Shown: positions 17,277-26,652, counted from the first letter of the stretch. The stretch is 64,000 nucleotides of DNA from DATKZH01 sp035528065 (GCA_035528065.1 DATKZH010000164.1:1-64000); one strand, 5' to 3'. Notes: generated by a model from the letters alone, not told the origin. Program-made: numbers and translations.

Positions 17277-18044
17277 TCAGCCCTCCACGAGCTCCTTGTG
17301 ACGGACGTGCCGGTTCAAGTCGGCCAGCCACGGCTCCTGCTCGAAGAGCCGGCATACGTCGAGCCAGGAGAACGCATCGTCGCCGCCCATCCGCTGATAC
17401 ACGGCTCGGATGAGCGCCAGGTCGTCCGGCGAGTCGACGGTCCAGCGGTGGGCGCTCTCGTCCCGGCTGCCGGTCACGGCCAGCAGTCGAAAAGACTCCG
17501 GGTGCTGATAGATATAGGGGGTCACGTGCGTCCGCTGGTACGGCTCGGTTGCCTCTTGGAAAGCGCGGGCCAGGGTCGCTCTCAGCATCACTTCCGTGTC
17601 CAGGCCGCGAGGATACGTGCGCCGGAGGATGTTCGAGGCGTAGTCCGGCTCGTGCTCGAAAAACGCGCCGACCACGCGGTCCGTCACCTCGGGGTCGATC
17701 AAGGGGCAGTCGGCCGTAATGCGGACCACGACGTCGGCCCGACAGGCTGCGGCCGTCTCGTGGTAGCGCTTGAGCACGTCCTGCTCGCTGCCGCGGAAAC
17801 AGGCCACGCCCAACCGCTCGCACTCTTCGACGATCGGGTCGTCCCCCGGCGCAACCGAAGTGGCGACCACCACCTCGTCGACCAGCGCCGCCCGACTTGC
17901 CCGGCGCACCACCCGGGCCAGCACCGTCCGTCCGGACAGGTCCAAGAGCACCTTCCCGGGCAGCCGGGTGCTGCCCATGCGGGCCTGGATGACGGCGACG
18001 ACTCGGGGCTCGGACGCCGACGGATCGCTTCCCTGCTTGATCAC
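17277..18044 (-). CDS. SpsF/PseF-like cytidylyltransferase
   Basis: 255 residues. A GTG at 18044 preceded by AAGGAGAGGCCC is the best start; an upstream ATG lacks a site. The nucleotidyltransferase opening VVAVIQARMGSTRLPGKVL is the signature of the SpsF/NeuA-like group, followed by VVVATSV, RITADCPLIDP and the late HRWTVDSPDDLALIR segment. Such enzymes activate acidic nonulosonic or other 3-deoxy sugars as CMP derivatives. Together with the PseC-like aminotransferase upstream, a place in pseudaminic- or legionaminic-type surface sugar synthesis is likely but the other steps are not in the window. Cytoplasmic. Confidence 0.85.
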   Translation of the reverse strand: MIKQGSDPSASEPRVVAVIQARMGSTRLPGKVLLDLSGRTVLARVVRRASRAALVDEVVVATSVAPGDDPIVEECERLGVACFRGSEQDVLKRYHETAAACRADVVVRITADCPLIDPEVTDRVVGAFFEHEPDYASNILRRTYPRGLDTEVMLRATLARAFQEATEPYQRTHVTPYIYQHPESFRLLAVTGSRDESAHRWTVDSPDDLALIRAVYQRMGGDDAFSWLDVCRLFEQEPWLADLNRHVRHKELVEG

Positions 18045-18146
18045 GGGCCTCTCCTTATCTCCTTCTTCCTTTGCGACTTGGCGCCTTGGCGAGAGTTCTC
18101 CCTCCCCTTTCGTCAAACGAAGCTTGACGAGGCATTCCCGCCGGCT

Positions 18147-19322
18147 TCAGCAAGTCACTTTCTCCACGGCCGTCACCACGTCCGCGACGTCCGCATCGGT
18201 CATGCCCGGGAAAAGCGGCAGGGTGAGGATCTCCTCGTAGGCCGCTTCGGCAACCGGACAGAGGCCGGGCGCCGTCCCGTATCGCTCGCGATAGAATGGA
18301 TGCAGATGCACCGGAATGTAATGCACTTCCACCCCGATCCCCTCAGCGCGCAGCGCCCGGAAGACCGCAGCCCGATCGGCCCCCAGCGCTTCCCGATCCA
18401 GACGCACCACGTAGAGATGCCAGGCGTGCACCGCGCCCTCGCGTCGACCCAAAGGACGCACGCCGGGAAGCGACTCCAGCGCCCGGTCGTATTGCTCGGC
18501 GATCTCGCGCCGTCGTGCGAGCCAATCGTCCAGCTTCGCCAACTGCCCCAGACCGAGCGCGGATTGGACGTCGGTCAGCCGGTAGTTGTAGCCCAAATCG
18601 GTCATTTCGTAGTACCAGCTTCCGGCGGCCGCGCATTGGCGGTGGTCGCGGCTGAAGCCGTGGTTGCGGAACCGGCGGATCAGCTCGGCAAGCGTGTCGT
18701 CCTCGGTCGTGACCATCCCCCCTTCGCCCGAGGTGATCGGGTTCACCGGGTGCATGCTGAAGGTGCTCAAGTCGGCCAGACGGCCCACGGGCACGCCTCG
18801 ATCTCGGGCGCCCAGGGCGTGGGAGGCGTCGTCGACGAGCACGAGGTGGTGATCTCGGGCGATGCTTCCCAGGGCTTCGTAGTCGCACGGTTGACCGGCG
18901 TAGTCGACGGCAACGATCGCCCGGGTACGCGGCGTGATCCGGATCTCGACCTGCTCCGGGTCGAGGAGCAAGGTCTCCGGATCGACGTCGGCGAACACGG
19001 GTGTTCCCCCTTGGTAGACGACGGCGTTGGCGGTGGCCGCAAAGGTCATCGCAGGCAGGATCACCTCGTCGCCCGGCCCGATGCCCAGCGCGAACATCGC
19101 GGCATGCAGCGCGGCCGTGCCGCTGGAGAGGGCGACCGCCTCGGCGGCACCCACGTACTCGGCCACCGCCCGCTCCAGACGTTCCACGACCGGCCCGGTG
19201 GTCAGCCAGCCCGACTGCAACACCTCGACGACCCGCTGGACGTCGTCCTCGGTGACCGCCTGGCGGCCGTACGCAAGGATCGTCGGGCGAACGGGCTCTG
19301 GGCTGGGTTGAGTTTCGGCCAC
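18147..19322 (-). CDS. DegT/DnrJ/EryC1 (PseC-like) aminotransferase homologue with Asn at the PLP-lysine position
   Basis: 391 residues from a GTG at 19322 behind GGAAGGGACATAGCACC; an ATG at 19355 is also possible. Family features are clear: LSSGTAALHAAMFALGIGPGDEVI, LVDDASHALGA (the PLP-pyridine Asp around 164) and VHYIPVHLHPFYR near the end, which is typical of PseC, the UDP-4-amino-dideoxyaltrosamine transaminase. The segment that normally carries the Schiff-base lysine reads SMHPVNPITSGEGG: residue 194 is Asn, from the codon complementary to GTT at 18741-18743. Unless this is a read error, the protein cannot form the usual internal aldimine. It lies about 100 bases ahead of the cytidylyltransferase in the same direction. 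Confidence 0.88.
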   Translation of the reverse strand: MAETQPSPEPVRPTILAYGRQAVTEDDVQRVVEVLQSGWLTTGPVVERLERAVAEYVGAAEAVALSSGTAALHAAMFALGIGPGDEVILPAMTFAATANAVVYQGGTPVFADVDPETLLLDPEQVEIRITPRTRAIVAVDYAGQPCDYEALGSIARDHHLVLVDDASHALGARDRGVPVGRLADLSTFSMHPVNPITSGEGGMVTTEDDTLAELIRRFRNHGFSRDHRQCAAAGSWYYEMTDLGYNYRLTDVQSALGLGQLAKLDDWLARRREIAEQYDRALESLPGVRPLGRREGAVHAWHLYVVRLDREALGADRAAVFRALRAEGIGVEVHYIPVHLHPFYRERYGTAPGLCPVAEAAYEEILTLPLFPGMTDADVADVVTAVEKVTC

Positions 19323-19611
19323 GGTGCTATGTCCCTTCCACTGGGCTGCGGGCACGGCCGCATTCTCCGTTGCGCACCGCGTGACTTCCCTGGCGAGTCG
19401 ATATGGTATTCGGGGTTACCCGATCCGTCAAAGGCAACTTTGCGGGGCCGGACAACCTCACGGTTCCAGGTCGAGGCGTCAGGCGTTCCGGCCGCCGTGG
19501 AGCGTTGGGGGCTCTGCGCGAGCGGGGGGTTCTGTATGCCGCTTCGTGTTCTGGGGGGCTGAGGGAGATGCACAGTTTCCGCGCCGCGGGTTTGCCACAC
19601 GCCGCGTCTTC

Positions 19612-19719
19612 TAGCCCGGATTATTTCTACGGTGGCCTTGTAGCACAGGCATCTTGCCTGTGTTGCCAATTCCACAGGCTAGAAGCCTGTGCTAAAGCAT
19701 TCGTGAATAGTCCGAGCTA
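19612..19719. repeat. Nested palindromic element (families H and E)
   Basis: Outer arms TAGCCCGGATTATT and AATAGTCCGAGCTA enclose two inner hairpins, GCACAGGCATCTTGCCTGTG (19643-19662) and CACAGGCTAGAAGCCTGTGC (19673-19692). The right outer arm supplies the stop codon of the thioredoxin gene. The composite probably caps that transcript. Confidence 0.75.
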
Positions 19720-20193
19720 GCCGGATTTGCCCTCGCCCGAATCCGAAGGCGCCTGCGGGGCTTGCTCCGTTTGGGCGACCTCCGCCTTCTTCTCGGCTGC
19801 GTCGCGCTTGAGGCCCTCGTCGATGAACGCCTCCACGTCGCCGACGCTCTGGCCCCCGGTCAGACGGCTGAGCCTCCAGCCTTGGTACGTCCGGCGGAAC
19901 ATGAGCAGTTGGGGGATGGGGCCGCCCCGGGTGAGTTGTTTCCCCAGTTCCCGCTGGCGATCCACGCAGACGGTCGCAAAGGCAACCCTCCCAAGCAGGC
20001 CGCGTCGCCTGATCTGGGGGATCACGTTCTGCTTCATGGTCTGACAAGGGCCACACCACTCGGCGCCGACCAATACGACCATCGGACGGCCGGTCTGGCT
20101 GGCCAAACGGTAAGCCTCGGCATAGGTCTCGGCACCCTGGGCAATGCTCGATGCCAGCAGCATGGCAAGGCCGACATGCGCGAACAAAACCAT
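19717..20193 (-). CDS. Secreted thioredoxin-like protein
   Basis: 158 residues from the ATG at 20193, which opens a signal peptide (MVLFAHVGLAMLLASSIAQG). The active site AEWCGPCQTM places the redox cysteines at 47 and 50, and GGPIPQLLMF carries the cis-proline region. A charged tail rich in Ala, Glu and Gln follows. It should be a periplasmic disulfide reductase or isomerase of the thioredoxin fold. An upstream in-frame ATG at 20283 would add a stretch containing RAGRKPAL, which looks repeat-encoded, so I prefer the shorter form. The stop codon lies inside the nested palindrome. Confidence 0.8.
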   Translation of the reverse strand: MVLFAHVGLAMLLASSIAQGAETYAEAYRLASQTGRPMVVLVGAEWCGPCQTMKQNVIPQIRRRGLLGRVAFATVCVDRQRELGKQLTRGGPIPQLLMFRRTYQGWRLSRLTGGQSVGDVEAFIDEGLKRDAAEKKAEVAQTEQAPQAPSDSGEGKSG

Positions 20194-20902
20194 TCGTAGT
20201 GCGGGTTTCCGGCCTGCGCGGCACTGCCAAGAGGGCCGCACCACAGGGCGTTCGCCGGGGCTTCCGAGACTCGTCACATGCATCTCCTCTGCTGACTTGG
20301 GGGTGAGCTGCTCCGTCTTGGTGTCACGCGCTGAGTTTGGGGACTCGGGCAAGACACCGCTTACGACTCAGCAAGAATCAGGCGTGCTCTGCGGGGGGGG
20401 AGCTTGGCAAGGGGGTGGCTGAGGCAGGCACGCGCGAGAAAGCGTGCCCCGCGGGCCACCCGATGCAGATCGTCGACTCGCCAGGACTCCGTCGTCTTCC
20501 TTCGCGGTCCAATCAAGGTCCGTACGCAACTCCTGGCGAACAAACGCTCGTGGCCAGGATCGATCCCTCCAGTGTATCTGGGACGAGTGGCCGTGCAAGG
20601 GTGGCTGACGGACCCGGAGCGAATGTAATCTTTAGGACTTTCGAGACGAATGCACTGCCCGGAGAATCTGGGGGGTATGGGAATGGTTTGGACGCCGGCT
20701 TCGTCACGCCGGCAACGCCTCGCGTCCACCACAAGTGGATATTCTGCAACGACTTCCGCGCCGAACGGATTGAGGCCCAGGGGCCTCTTCCGCTATAATC
20801 GGTCCGGCGCGGTTTGCCGCAAATGCACGGTCAGAAATCCAAGAAGAATTGTCCGCTGCATCGAGGCTTCGGCAATTTCCCACCCGATAGGGTGAGCGAC
20901 GG
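20194..20902. other. Divergent intergenic region, no gene recognised
   Basis: About 700 bases between divergent genes. The part next to the thioredoxin gene contains CGGGTTTCCGGCCTG, probably a decayed palindromic repeat. The rest has short open frames on both strands with no credible start or family. No RNA gene was identified. Confidence 0.4.
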
Positions 20903-21916
20903 ATGAGACTCCGCCTTGGTCTGGTTGGCTTGGGGGACGCCTGGGAAAAGAGGCACCGTCCGGCGCTCCGCGCGTTGGCCGATCGGCTCGAGGTCCGGGC
21001 GGTGTGCGACCCGGTGGGCCATCGGGCCGAGATGGCTGCGTCGGAGTTCGGCGCAACTTCCGTGGACGGCTTCCAGGCGCTCGTACATCGGGAGGATATC
21101 GACGCGCTTCTGCTCCTCTCCGCCGGTTGGTACGGCCCGCTCCCCGTGCTGGCTGCCTGCGAGGCAGGCAAGGCGGTCTATCTCGGCTCGGGCTGGGAAT
21201 TGAAGCCCGACGACGCCCGAAAGATCAAGCGGCGCGTCGAGGAGTCGGGCGTCGCTTGCGTGGCCGAGTTCCCCCGGCGGCAGTCACCCGCCACGTTGCG
21301 GCTCAAGGAGCTGATCGCCACCGCCTTGGGGGCTGCGAGCCTCCTTTTCTGTCACCAGCGTCTTCCGCTCACGGAGAAGCGGCCCGGGTGCCCATCAGGC
21401 CCCGGACCGCCATCGATGCTGCGAGAGCTGGCCGAGCTGGTCGATTGGTGCCGTTACGTGGTGGGTAGCGAGCCCCGTTGGGTAACCGGCATGACCCGGC
21501 ATCGCGCGGGCGACGGACGGGAAGAGGATTATCAGATGATGAGCCTCGACTTTTCGGAGGGCGACAAGCCGGGCACCGGCCCCGTGGCCCAGATCAGTTG
21601 CGGCCGGTATATCCCCGCCGAGTGGGCGGAGGCCGTCACCTACCGCCCTTTGGCCGCCATGCAGATCTCCTGCGACCGCGGGATCGCCTTCGTCGACCTC
21701 CCGGCCAGCCTGGTCTGGTTCGACGGGGCGGGCCGCCACCAGGAGTCGCTGGAAAACGAGCGCCCGGTCGGCGAGCAGCTCCTCGCTCAGTTCCACCGCG
21801 TCGCCACCGGCCCGTGCGCGAACAATGCCTGTGGGCTGGACGATGCGTATCGGGCGCTCTCGATCGTCGAGCAAGCCGGCAAGAGCCATCGCAAAGGACG
21901 GCGGATCGCGCTCTGA
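20903..21916 (+). CDS. GFO/IDH/MocA-family oxidoreductase
   Basis: 337 residues. The N-terminal nucleotide-binding segment LRLGLVGLGDAWEKRHRPAL is the Rossmann opening of this family, followed by VRAVCDPVGHRAEMAASEFGA and DALLLLSAGWYG. The position that normally reads EKP is GWELKP in SGWELKPDDARKIKRR. The C-terminal half should form the family's open beta-sheet domain. Members oxidise or epimerise sugars and inositols using NAD(P). Convergent with the isomerase-like gene 20 bases downstream, so probably not part of that operon. No signal peptide. Confidence 0.8.
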   Translation: MRLRLGLVGLGDAWEKRHRPALRALADRLEVRAVCDPVGHRAEMAASEFGATSVDGFQALVHREDIDALLLLSAGWYGPLPVLAACEAGKAVYLGSGWELKPDDARKIKRRVEESGVACVAEFPRRQSPATLRLKELIATALGAASLLFCHQRLPLTEKRPGCPSGPGPPSMLRELAELVDWCRYVVGSEPRWVTGMTRHRAGDGREEDYQMMSLDFSEGDKPGTGPVAQISCGRYIPAEWAEAVTYRPLAAMQISCDRGIAFVDLPASLVWFDGAGRHQESLENERPVGEQLLAQFHRVATGPCANNACGLDDAYRALSIVEQAGKSHRKGRRIAL

Positions 21917-21935
21917 TCGCGTGGGGAGCGACGGA

Positions 21936-23438
21936 TCAGGTCGCCTCCTGCGGAGCCGGCGGCTCGGCCATCTCCTTGCCTTCCCGCAGGACCTTCAGCC
22001 CCATCAGGTGGGCCATGTCTCGGACGTTGTCGACGTGATCGCCGTAGAACAGCACGCGGTGCAACAGGGCCATCATATCGTCGGGCAGGACGCCGCCGCC
22101 CCAGTGGGCGAACAGCTCCCGGGCGTCGTCCACTTCGGTGACCACCTGCGTCCGGCAGCCGCGGTCGTCGAAATCGGGGACCTCCACGATCGTGCCGGGG
22201 GTGACGAGGATCGTCTCCAGGTTGGCGATCTTCGCCCAGGTCACTTTCTGGCCGACGTCCTTGTCCATGAACACCTCGAGCGACGCGCCCCGATTGTCGT
22301 CGCGATGGCTGCGGATGCTGAAGGGCAGCCGCTCGGAGCCCGGGCCGCGCATCTTCGTCGGGGCCACGCAATGGGCGTGGATCACCGCGCTGGTCGCCGT
22401 GTCGATCAGCGGATCGGTGATGAACCCGGGCAGCCCGGTGGCGTAAAGGAACATGAGCATCGTGAGCGTCGAGTCGACGTCCGCTTCGCACGCCCCCACG
22501 ACGCCCTCGTCCAAGAGCTTGCTGAAGCCGAGGCACGGATAGCCGAGCGTCCCGATCGGGATGCCGCCGAGGCATTTCACCGTGATCGCCTGCGCGCCCC
22601 GCTCGAGCATGATCTTCTTCATCGCCAGGTACGTCTTGCACGACTTGACGATTTCCTCGGTGTCGGGCTCGACGACTTCCTTGGCCTGGGAGATCCAGTG
22701 CTCTTGGGCCTCTTTCTCTGCGGCCTTCGCGTCGATCGATTCGTGGATCTTGACGAACTCGGGCGGCGTGATCTGGACGACCTCCGGTCCCAGCCTGGTG
22801 CGGACGAGGTCGAAATCCCTGGCGGCGTCGGTCCCCGCGGCGCAGCCCGGGTTGCCCACGAGGATGATCTTCGACTGCTTCATCCGCACGGGAACGCGCA
22901 ACAGCGCGACGAGCCGGTCGATCTCGGCCAGGTCGCGGGAAGGGGCCATAATGAGGCGAACGCCCTGCTTCTGGAGCCGGGGCACGTACATCCAGTCGTG
23001 GCCGCTGAACGGCTGCGAGTAGATGGCGACCGGCCTGCCGGTGCCGGCGAAGACCGCAAAGGGCGCGGAGTTCCCGAAGGCGAGGTGGACGACCAGGATC
23101 GCGTCGGCCTGCGACTCGTCGATCTTGGGCAGGAGATCCTCGGCCATCTTCGCGTGATTGCGGATCAGGTCGCCGCCGACGAACTCGACGTCGCCCAGCC
23201 GCTCCTGCACCCCGGCCAGATACGGGGCGAACTTCTCCTCGATCTCCTTGGGCGCGTCGAAGTCGGGCTTGGGCCACGCCCCGCCGGTCCCCAGGTAGAC
23301 GACGTAGACCTTCACCGGCCGCATCGCCGGCCACCCGGCCTCTTCGGCGGCCCGAAGCGGGCGCGCCGCGATTCCCCCGGCCAGCAGCAAGCCGCCCGTG
23401 CTCCCCAGGAACGTCCGACGATTCATCGAAAATGGCAT
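21936..23438 (-). CDS. Tat-exported L-fucose/L-arabinose isomerase-like protein
   Basis: 500 residues. AGGAGAAATCGTG precedes the ATG at 23438; the Tat motif MNRRTFLGSTGG follows four residues later. The mature protein has an isomerase-like N-terminal alpha/beta domain (ADAILVVHLAFG, GRPVAIYSQPFSGHDW) and a C-terminal segment reading CRTQVVTEVDDARELFAHW and HRVLFYGDH, resembling fucose isomerase C-terminal ends. It lies 70 bases behind a RhaT-family transporter and is probably co-transcribed. Export of an isomerase homologue is unusual; the activity may differ from cytoplasmic isomerases. Function is inferred from fold resemblance only. Confidence 0.7.
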   Translation of the reverse strand: MPFSMNRRTFLGSTGGLLLAGGIAARPLRAAEEAGWPAMRPVKVYVVYLGTGGAWPKPDFDAPKEIEEKFAPYLAGVQERLGDVEFVGGDLIRNHAKMAEDLLPKIDESQADAILVVHLAFGNSAPFAVFAGTGRPVAIYSQPFSGHDWMYVPRLQKQGVRLIMAPSRDLAEIDRLVALLRVPVRMKQSKIILVGNPGCAAGTDAARDFDLVRTRLGPEVVQITPPEFVKIHESIDAKAAEKEAQEHWISQAKEVVEPDTEEIVKSCKTYLAMKKIMLERGAQAITVKCLGGIPIGTLGYPCLGFSKLLDEGVVGACEADVDSTLTMLMFLYATGLPGFITDPLIDTATSAVIHAHCVAPTKMRGPGSERLPFSIRSHRDDNRGASLEVFMDKDVGQKVTWAKIANLETILVTPGTIVEVPDFDDRGCRTQVVTEVDDARELFAHWGGGVLPDDMMALLHRVLFYGDHVDNVRDMAHLMGLKVLREGKEMAEPPAPQEAT

Positions 23439-23508
23439 CACGATTTCTCCTGCGATTCGATTTCGAGCCGTGCCAGGCAATTGTAGCCGACCGGGACGTC
23501 CGACGTGC

Positions 23509-24561
23509 TCACATCCCGGCAAGGTAGTTGCCGTAGCCGATTACGATCGTCGACGCGATCAGCGTGGCGATGCCGGCCCAGACCAGGGCGTTGGTCCGCC
23601 GGCTGGTGCCGTGCCATTCGCGGAAGTAGAGGCCCCAGAGGTTGGAAAAGACGATGATGAACGCCATGTGGATCGACCAGCTCGAGAAATCGTATTTCTC
23701 GCCGAGCTTGGTCGTCCCCATCCCATAGAAGAAGAACTGGCCGTACCAGATCACGCCGCCCAGTGCCGAGAGGAGGTAGTTGCGGAGTTGGCGGAGGGCG
23801 GGGCCGGTGACGTAGTCGCCGAAGCTGCGGTTTCGGGCGTTGAGGAAGAGGCACCACACCACGTTGCTCACGAACCCGCCGATGAGGATCACCACCAGCA
23901 CGGCGTTGTTGGAATAGAGTTCGGGCGCGCCGTGCTCGATGGCGACCTGGCCGATCGGCTTGCCCCACTTCAGGCCGAACGCGAAGCACGCGCTGAGGAT
24001 GCCCGCCATCGTGGCCACGGCGAACCCCTTGCCCAGGGCGAACTCCGCGACCGTTTGTTTCTTCTCTTCGTCCGTCAACTCGGCTTCCTTGCGCATGCCG
24101 GCCCGTCCGCAGATGCCGATGCCGCCGAGGCACGCCGCCACGCCGCCGAGGATCGTCAGGCCGGAGGCGGTGCCGAGCATCGAGCCGAGCTTGCCGTCAA
24201 CGATGGGCGGGACGAGCGTGCCGAAGATCATGCAGAAACCGAGCGCCACGGCATATCCCAGCGCCATGCCCAGGTAGCGGACCGACAGACCGAACGTGAG
24301 GTTTCCCACGCCCCAGAGGAGGCCGAAGAAAATGGCCCAGCCGATGGCCGTCGCCGGGCTGCTCAGGAGCACTTCCACCAGATGCGGGATGGTCACCAGC
24401 GCCACGACCCACGGCGTCACGAGCCACGCGGCCATGCCCATCACCAACCAGAAGCTCTCCCAGGCCCACCGCCGGACCTGCTTGAGCGGCGCGTAGAAGC
24501 TGCCCGCGGCGAAACCGCCGATCGCGTGCAGCAGGACACCGAGAAAGGGGCCTGTTGGCAT
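23509..24561 (-). CDS. RhaT-family sugar:proton symporter
   Basis: 350 residues with about ten hydrophobic helices. The opening PFLGVLLHAIGGFAAGSFYAPLKQVRRWAWESFW and later GLLWGVGNLTFGLSVRYLGMALG match the L-rhamnose transporter RhaT family. An AAGGAG lies 11 bases before the ATG. It imports a sugar, perhaps rhamnose or fucose, across the inner membrane. The isomerase-like gene follows. A diverged paralogue is at 54058. The substrate is not determinable by eye. Confidence 0.88.
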   Translation of the reverse strand: MPTGPFLGVLLHAIGGFAAGSFYAPLKQVRRWAWESFWLVMGMAAWLVTPWVVALVTIPHLVEVLLSSPATAIGWAIFFGLLWGVGNLTFGLSVRYLGMALGYAVALGFCMIFGTLVPPIVDGKLGSMLGTASGLTILGGVAACLGGIGICGRAGMRKEAELTDEEKKQTVAEFALGKGFAVATMAGILSACFAFGLKWGKPIGQVAIEHGAPELYSNNAVLVVILIGGFVSNVVWCLFLNARNRSFGDYVTGPALRQLRNYLLSALGGVIWYGQFFFYGMGTTKLGEKYDFSSWSIHMAFIIVFSNLWGLYFREWHGTSRRTNALVWAGIATLIASTIVIGYGNYLAGM

Positions 24562-24600
24562 CGGTCCGGGTGCTCCTTGGGGAAGTGGTGAGCGTTCTCA

Positions 24601-24724
24601 GGATCGGCCGAAGAATGGGTTGCCGACTTCCGTAGCAGGCACACGCCGTGTGCCGTTCGCCAGTTGCGGCACACGGCGTGGGCCTGCTACTCCGCCGATG
24701 CGGGAGTTATGCTTCGGCCGATCC
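24601..24724. repeat. Palindromic repeat family A, full-length copy (diverged)
   Basis: The full element is present: outer arm GGATCGGCCGAAGAAT, core GGCACACGCCGTGTGCC, inverted core GGCACACGGCGTGGGCC and right arm GCTTCGGCCGATCC. The left stem has decayed relative to 46881 and 48020. It lies between divergent genes (transporter leftward, sulfatase rightward). Confidence 0.85.
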
Positions 24725-24857
24725 TTACCTCTGCGTGCTCGATCGCATCGTGGCGCCTCGCCTCCGCCGGTCGCAGGGCGACGGCCATCCATTCTCGCGC
24801 GCCGAGGTTCCCGGCACAAGCCGAGAAGGCCCGAGCCGCAGCGGCCGGGAATTCCGA

Positions 24858-24975
24858 ACCCTCTCCCGCTTGCGGGAGAGGGTGGCGACGAAGTCGCCGG
24901 GTGAGGGCGGTTGCCACGAGGAATCGTGCGGCACCGCGCCCTCACCCCCAACCCCTCTCCCGCAAGCGGGAGAGG
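24858..24975. repeat. Inverted pair of CTCTCCC/GGGAGAG palindromes (family G)
   Basis: CCTCTCCCGCTTGCGGGAGA (from 24859) and its reverse-orientation partner CCTCTCCCGCAAGCGGGAGA (24954) bracket about 70 bases containing GGGTGAGGGCG and GCGCCCTCACCC, themselves complementary. The same family has been captured twice inside the uvrA reading frame (near 39130 and 42590). It lies upstream of the sulfatase at 25113. Confidence 0.75.
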
Positions 24976-25112
24976 GGAGTGGCCTCGAAACATCCCTGCA
25001 TCTCGCAACAAGAGGCACTCACGGCTTGCACGGCCGCGTCGGACCGTGGATGATAGCGTTCGAGCCGCTCCGCCTGCGTCGTGAACACCCCCGGAATCGG
25101 AGGAAGCCTGCC

Positions 25113-26540
25113 ATGCGATCGCTTCTCGCGGGACTCGTCGTGCTTCTGGCCGCCGCGTGCTTTGGCGCCGAGAAGCCCAACATCGTGCTCATCGTCTCCG
25201 ACGACCAGGGCTACAACGACCTGGGCGTCTTGGGCGATCACATCATCACGCCGAGCCTCGACCGGCTGGCCCGGGAGGGCGTGCGACTGACCGACTTCTA
25301 CGTGGCGTGGCCCGCCTGCACGCCCAGCCGCGGCGCCTTCCTCACCGGCCGCTACCCCCAGCGCAACGGCATCTACGACATGATCCGCAACGAGGCCCCC
25401 GACTACGGCCACAAGTACTCGCCGGAAGACTACGCCGTCACCTGGGAGCGGATCGGCGGCATGGACACCCGCGAGGTCCTCTTGCCGCGGATGCTCCAAG
25501 AGGCCGGCTACCGCTCCGCCATCTTCGGCAAGTGGGACCTGGGCGTGCACCGCCGGTTCCTCCCCTTAGCGCGCGGGTGGGACGAGTTCTACGGCTTCGT
25601 CAACACGGGCATCGACTACTACACGCACGAGCGGTACGGCGTGCCGTCGATGTATCGCGGCAACTCGCCGACGGCCGAGGACCAGGGCACGTACTGCACG
25701 TACCTGTTCCAGCGCGAGGCCGTGCGGTTCGTCAAGGAAAACAAGGACCGGCCGTTCTTCCTCTACCTGCCGTTCAACGCGCCGCACGGGGCCTCGAGCC
25801 TCGATCCGAAGGTCCGCAGCGGGGCCCAGGCGCCCGAAGAGTGGCGGAAGATGTATCCCGAGCTGTACGCCCAGGAGGGCTACGTCGAGGCTACGCGCTA
25901 CGGCGAGAAGGCGATGGTCTCCAACAAGGCGCTCCGCCAAACGCACTACCTCGGCTCGGTCACGGCCATGGACGCGGCCATCGGCGAGGTGCTCGATCTG
26001 TTGGACGAGTACGGCCTGGCGGAGAACACGATCGTCATTTTCTTCTCCGACAACGGCGGCTCCGGCGGGGCCGACAACGCGCCCTTGCGCGGCGGCAAGA
26101 GCCGCGTGTTCGAGGGCGGCATCCGCGTCTGCTGCGTGGTCCGCTACCCCAAGCGGATCGCCGCAGGCACGGTGAACCGCGAGTTCCTCACGTCGCTGGA
26201 GGTCTTCCCCACGCTATTGAGCCTGGCCGGCGTCGCCCCGCCCGAGGGCGTCGTGCTGGACGGCTTCGACATGATGCCCATGCTCGCCGAGGGCAAGCCG
26301 TCGCCGCGCAAAGAGATGTACTGGAAGCGCCGCGCCAAGGAGGCCGCGCGCGTGGGCAACTGGAAGTGGATCCGCAACGAGAGCGGCACGTTCCTGTTCG
26401 ACCTGGCCAAGGACGTGAGCGAGAAGGACAACCTAATCGAGAAGATGCCCGAGAAGGCCGCCGAGATGCAGGCCCATTTCGAAGGTTGGCTGAAGCACAT
26501 GGACGAAGCCGAACCGCGGGGGCCGTTTAAGGATTTCTGA
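25113..26540 (+). CDS. Secreted sulfatase (arylsulfatase type)
   Basis: 475 residues. AGGAAGCCTGCC precedes the ATG at 25113, which opens a short signal peptide ending near CFGAE. The metal segment IVLIVSDDQGYNDLG has Asp30-31, the formylglycine site is CTPSR with Cys69, GKWDLG carries the conserved Lys, and FFSDNGGSGGADN supplies the later metal ligands. The family acts on sulfate esters of glycans after Cys-to-formylglycine conversion. First in a rightward run of sulfatase, GH32-like, RAYT and sulfatase genes; the interposed REP palindromes make one long transcript less likely. Confidence 0.92.
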   Translation: MRSLLAGLVVLLAAACFGAEKPNIVLIVSDDQGYNDLGVLGDHIITPSLDRLAREGVRLTDFYVAWPACTPSRGAFLTGRYPQRNGIYDMIRNEAPDYGHKYSPEDYAVTWERIGGMDTREVLLPRMLQEAGYRSAIFGKWDLGVHRRFLPLARGWDEFYGFVNTGIDYYTHERYGVPSMYRGNSPTAEDQGTYCTYLFQREAVRFVKENKDRPFFLYLPFNAPHGASSLDPKVRSGAQAPEEWRKMYPELYAQEGYVEATRYGEKAMVSNKALRQTHYLGSVTAMDAAIGEVLDLLDEYGLAENTIVIFFSDNGGSGGADNAPLRGGKSRVFEGGIRVCCVVRYPKRIAAGTVNREFLTSLEVFPTLLSLAGVAPPEGVVLDGFDMMPMLAEGKPSPRKEMYWKRRAKEAARVGNWKWIRNESGTFLFDLAKDVSEKDNLIEKMPEKAAEMQAHFEGWLKHMDEAEPRGPFKDF

Positions 26541-26577
26541 GGAGAACCCGCGAAACGCACGCTCGCTCCAACACACC

Positions 26578-26606
26578 CTCGTTCCCAGGCTCCGCCTGGG
26601 AACGAG
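26578..26606. repeat. REP palindrome family B, single copy
   Basis: CTCGTTCCCAGGC, a three-base loop and GCCTGGGAACGAG form a perfect hairpin. This is the leftmost copy of the family that surrounds the RAYT gene at 28406. It lies between the sulfatase stop and the GH32-like gene. Confidence 0.9.
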
Positions 26607-26652
26607 CGTGGAAGAACGCACGTATGAACGTCAACTCTGGAGGACGAGGACC

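Noticed and set aside
24858..24975. Family G palindromes as intrinsic terminator of the upstream transporter
   Set aside because: The transporter is transcribed away from this point, and no T-run follows the hairpins.
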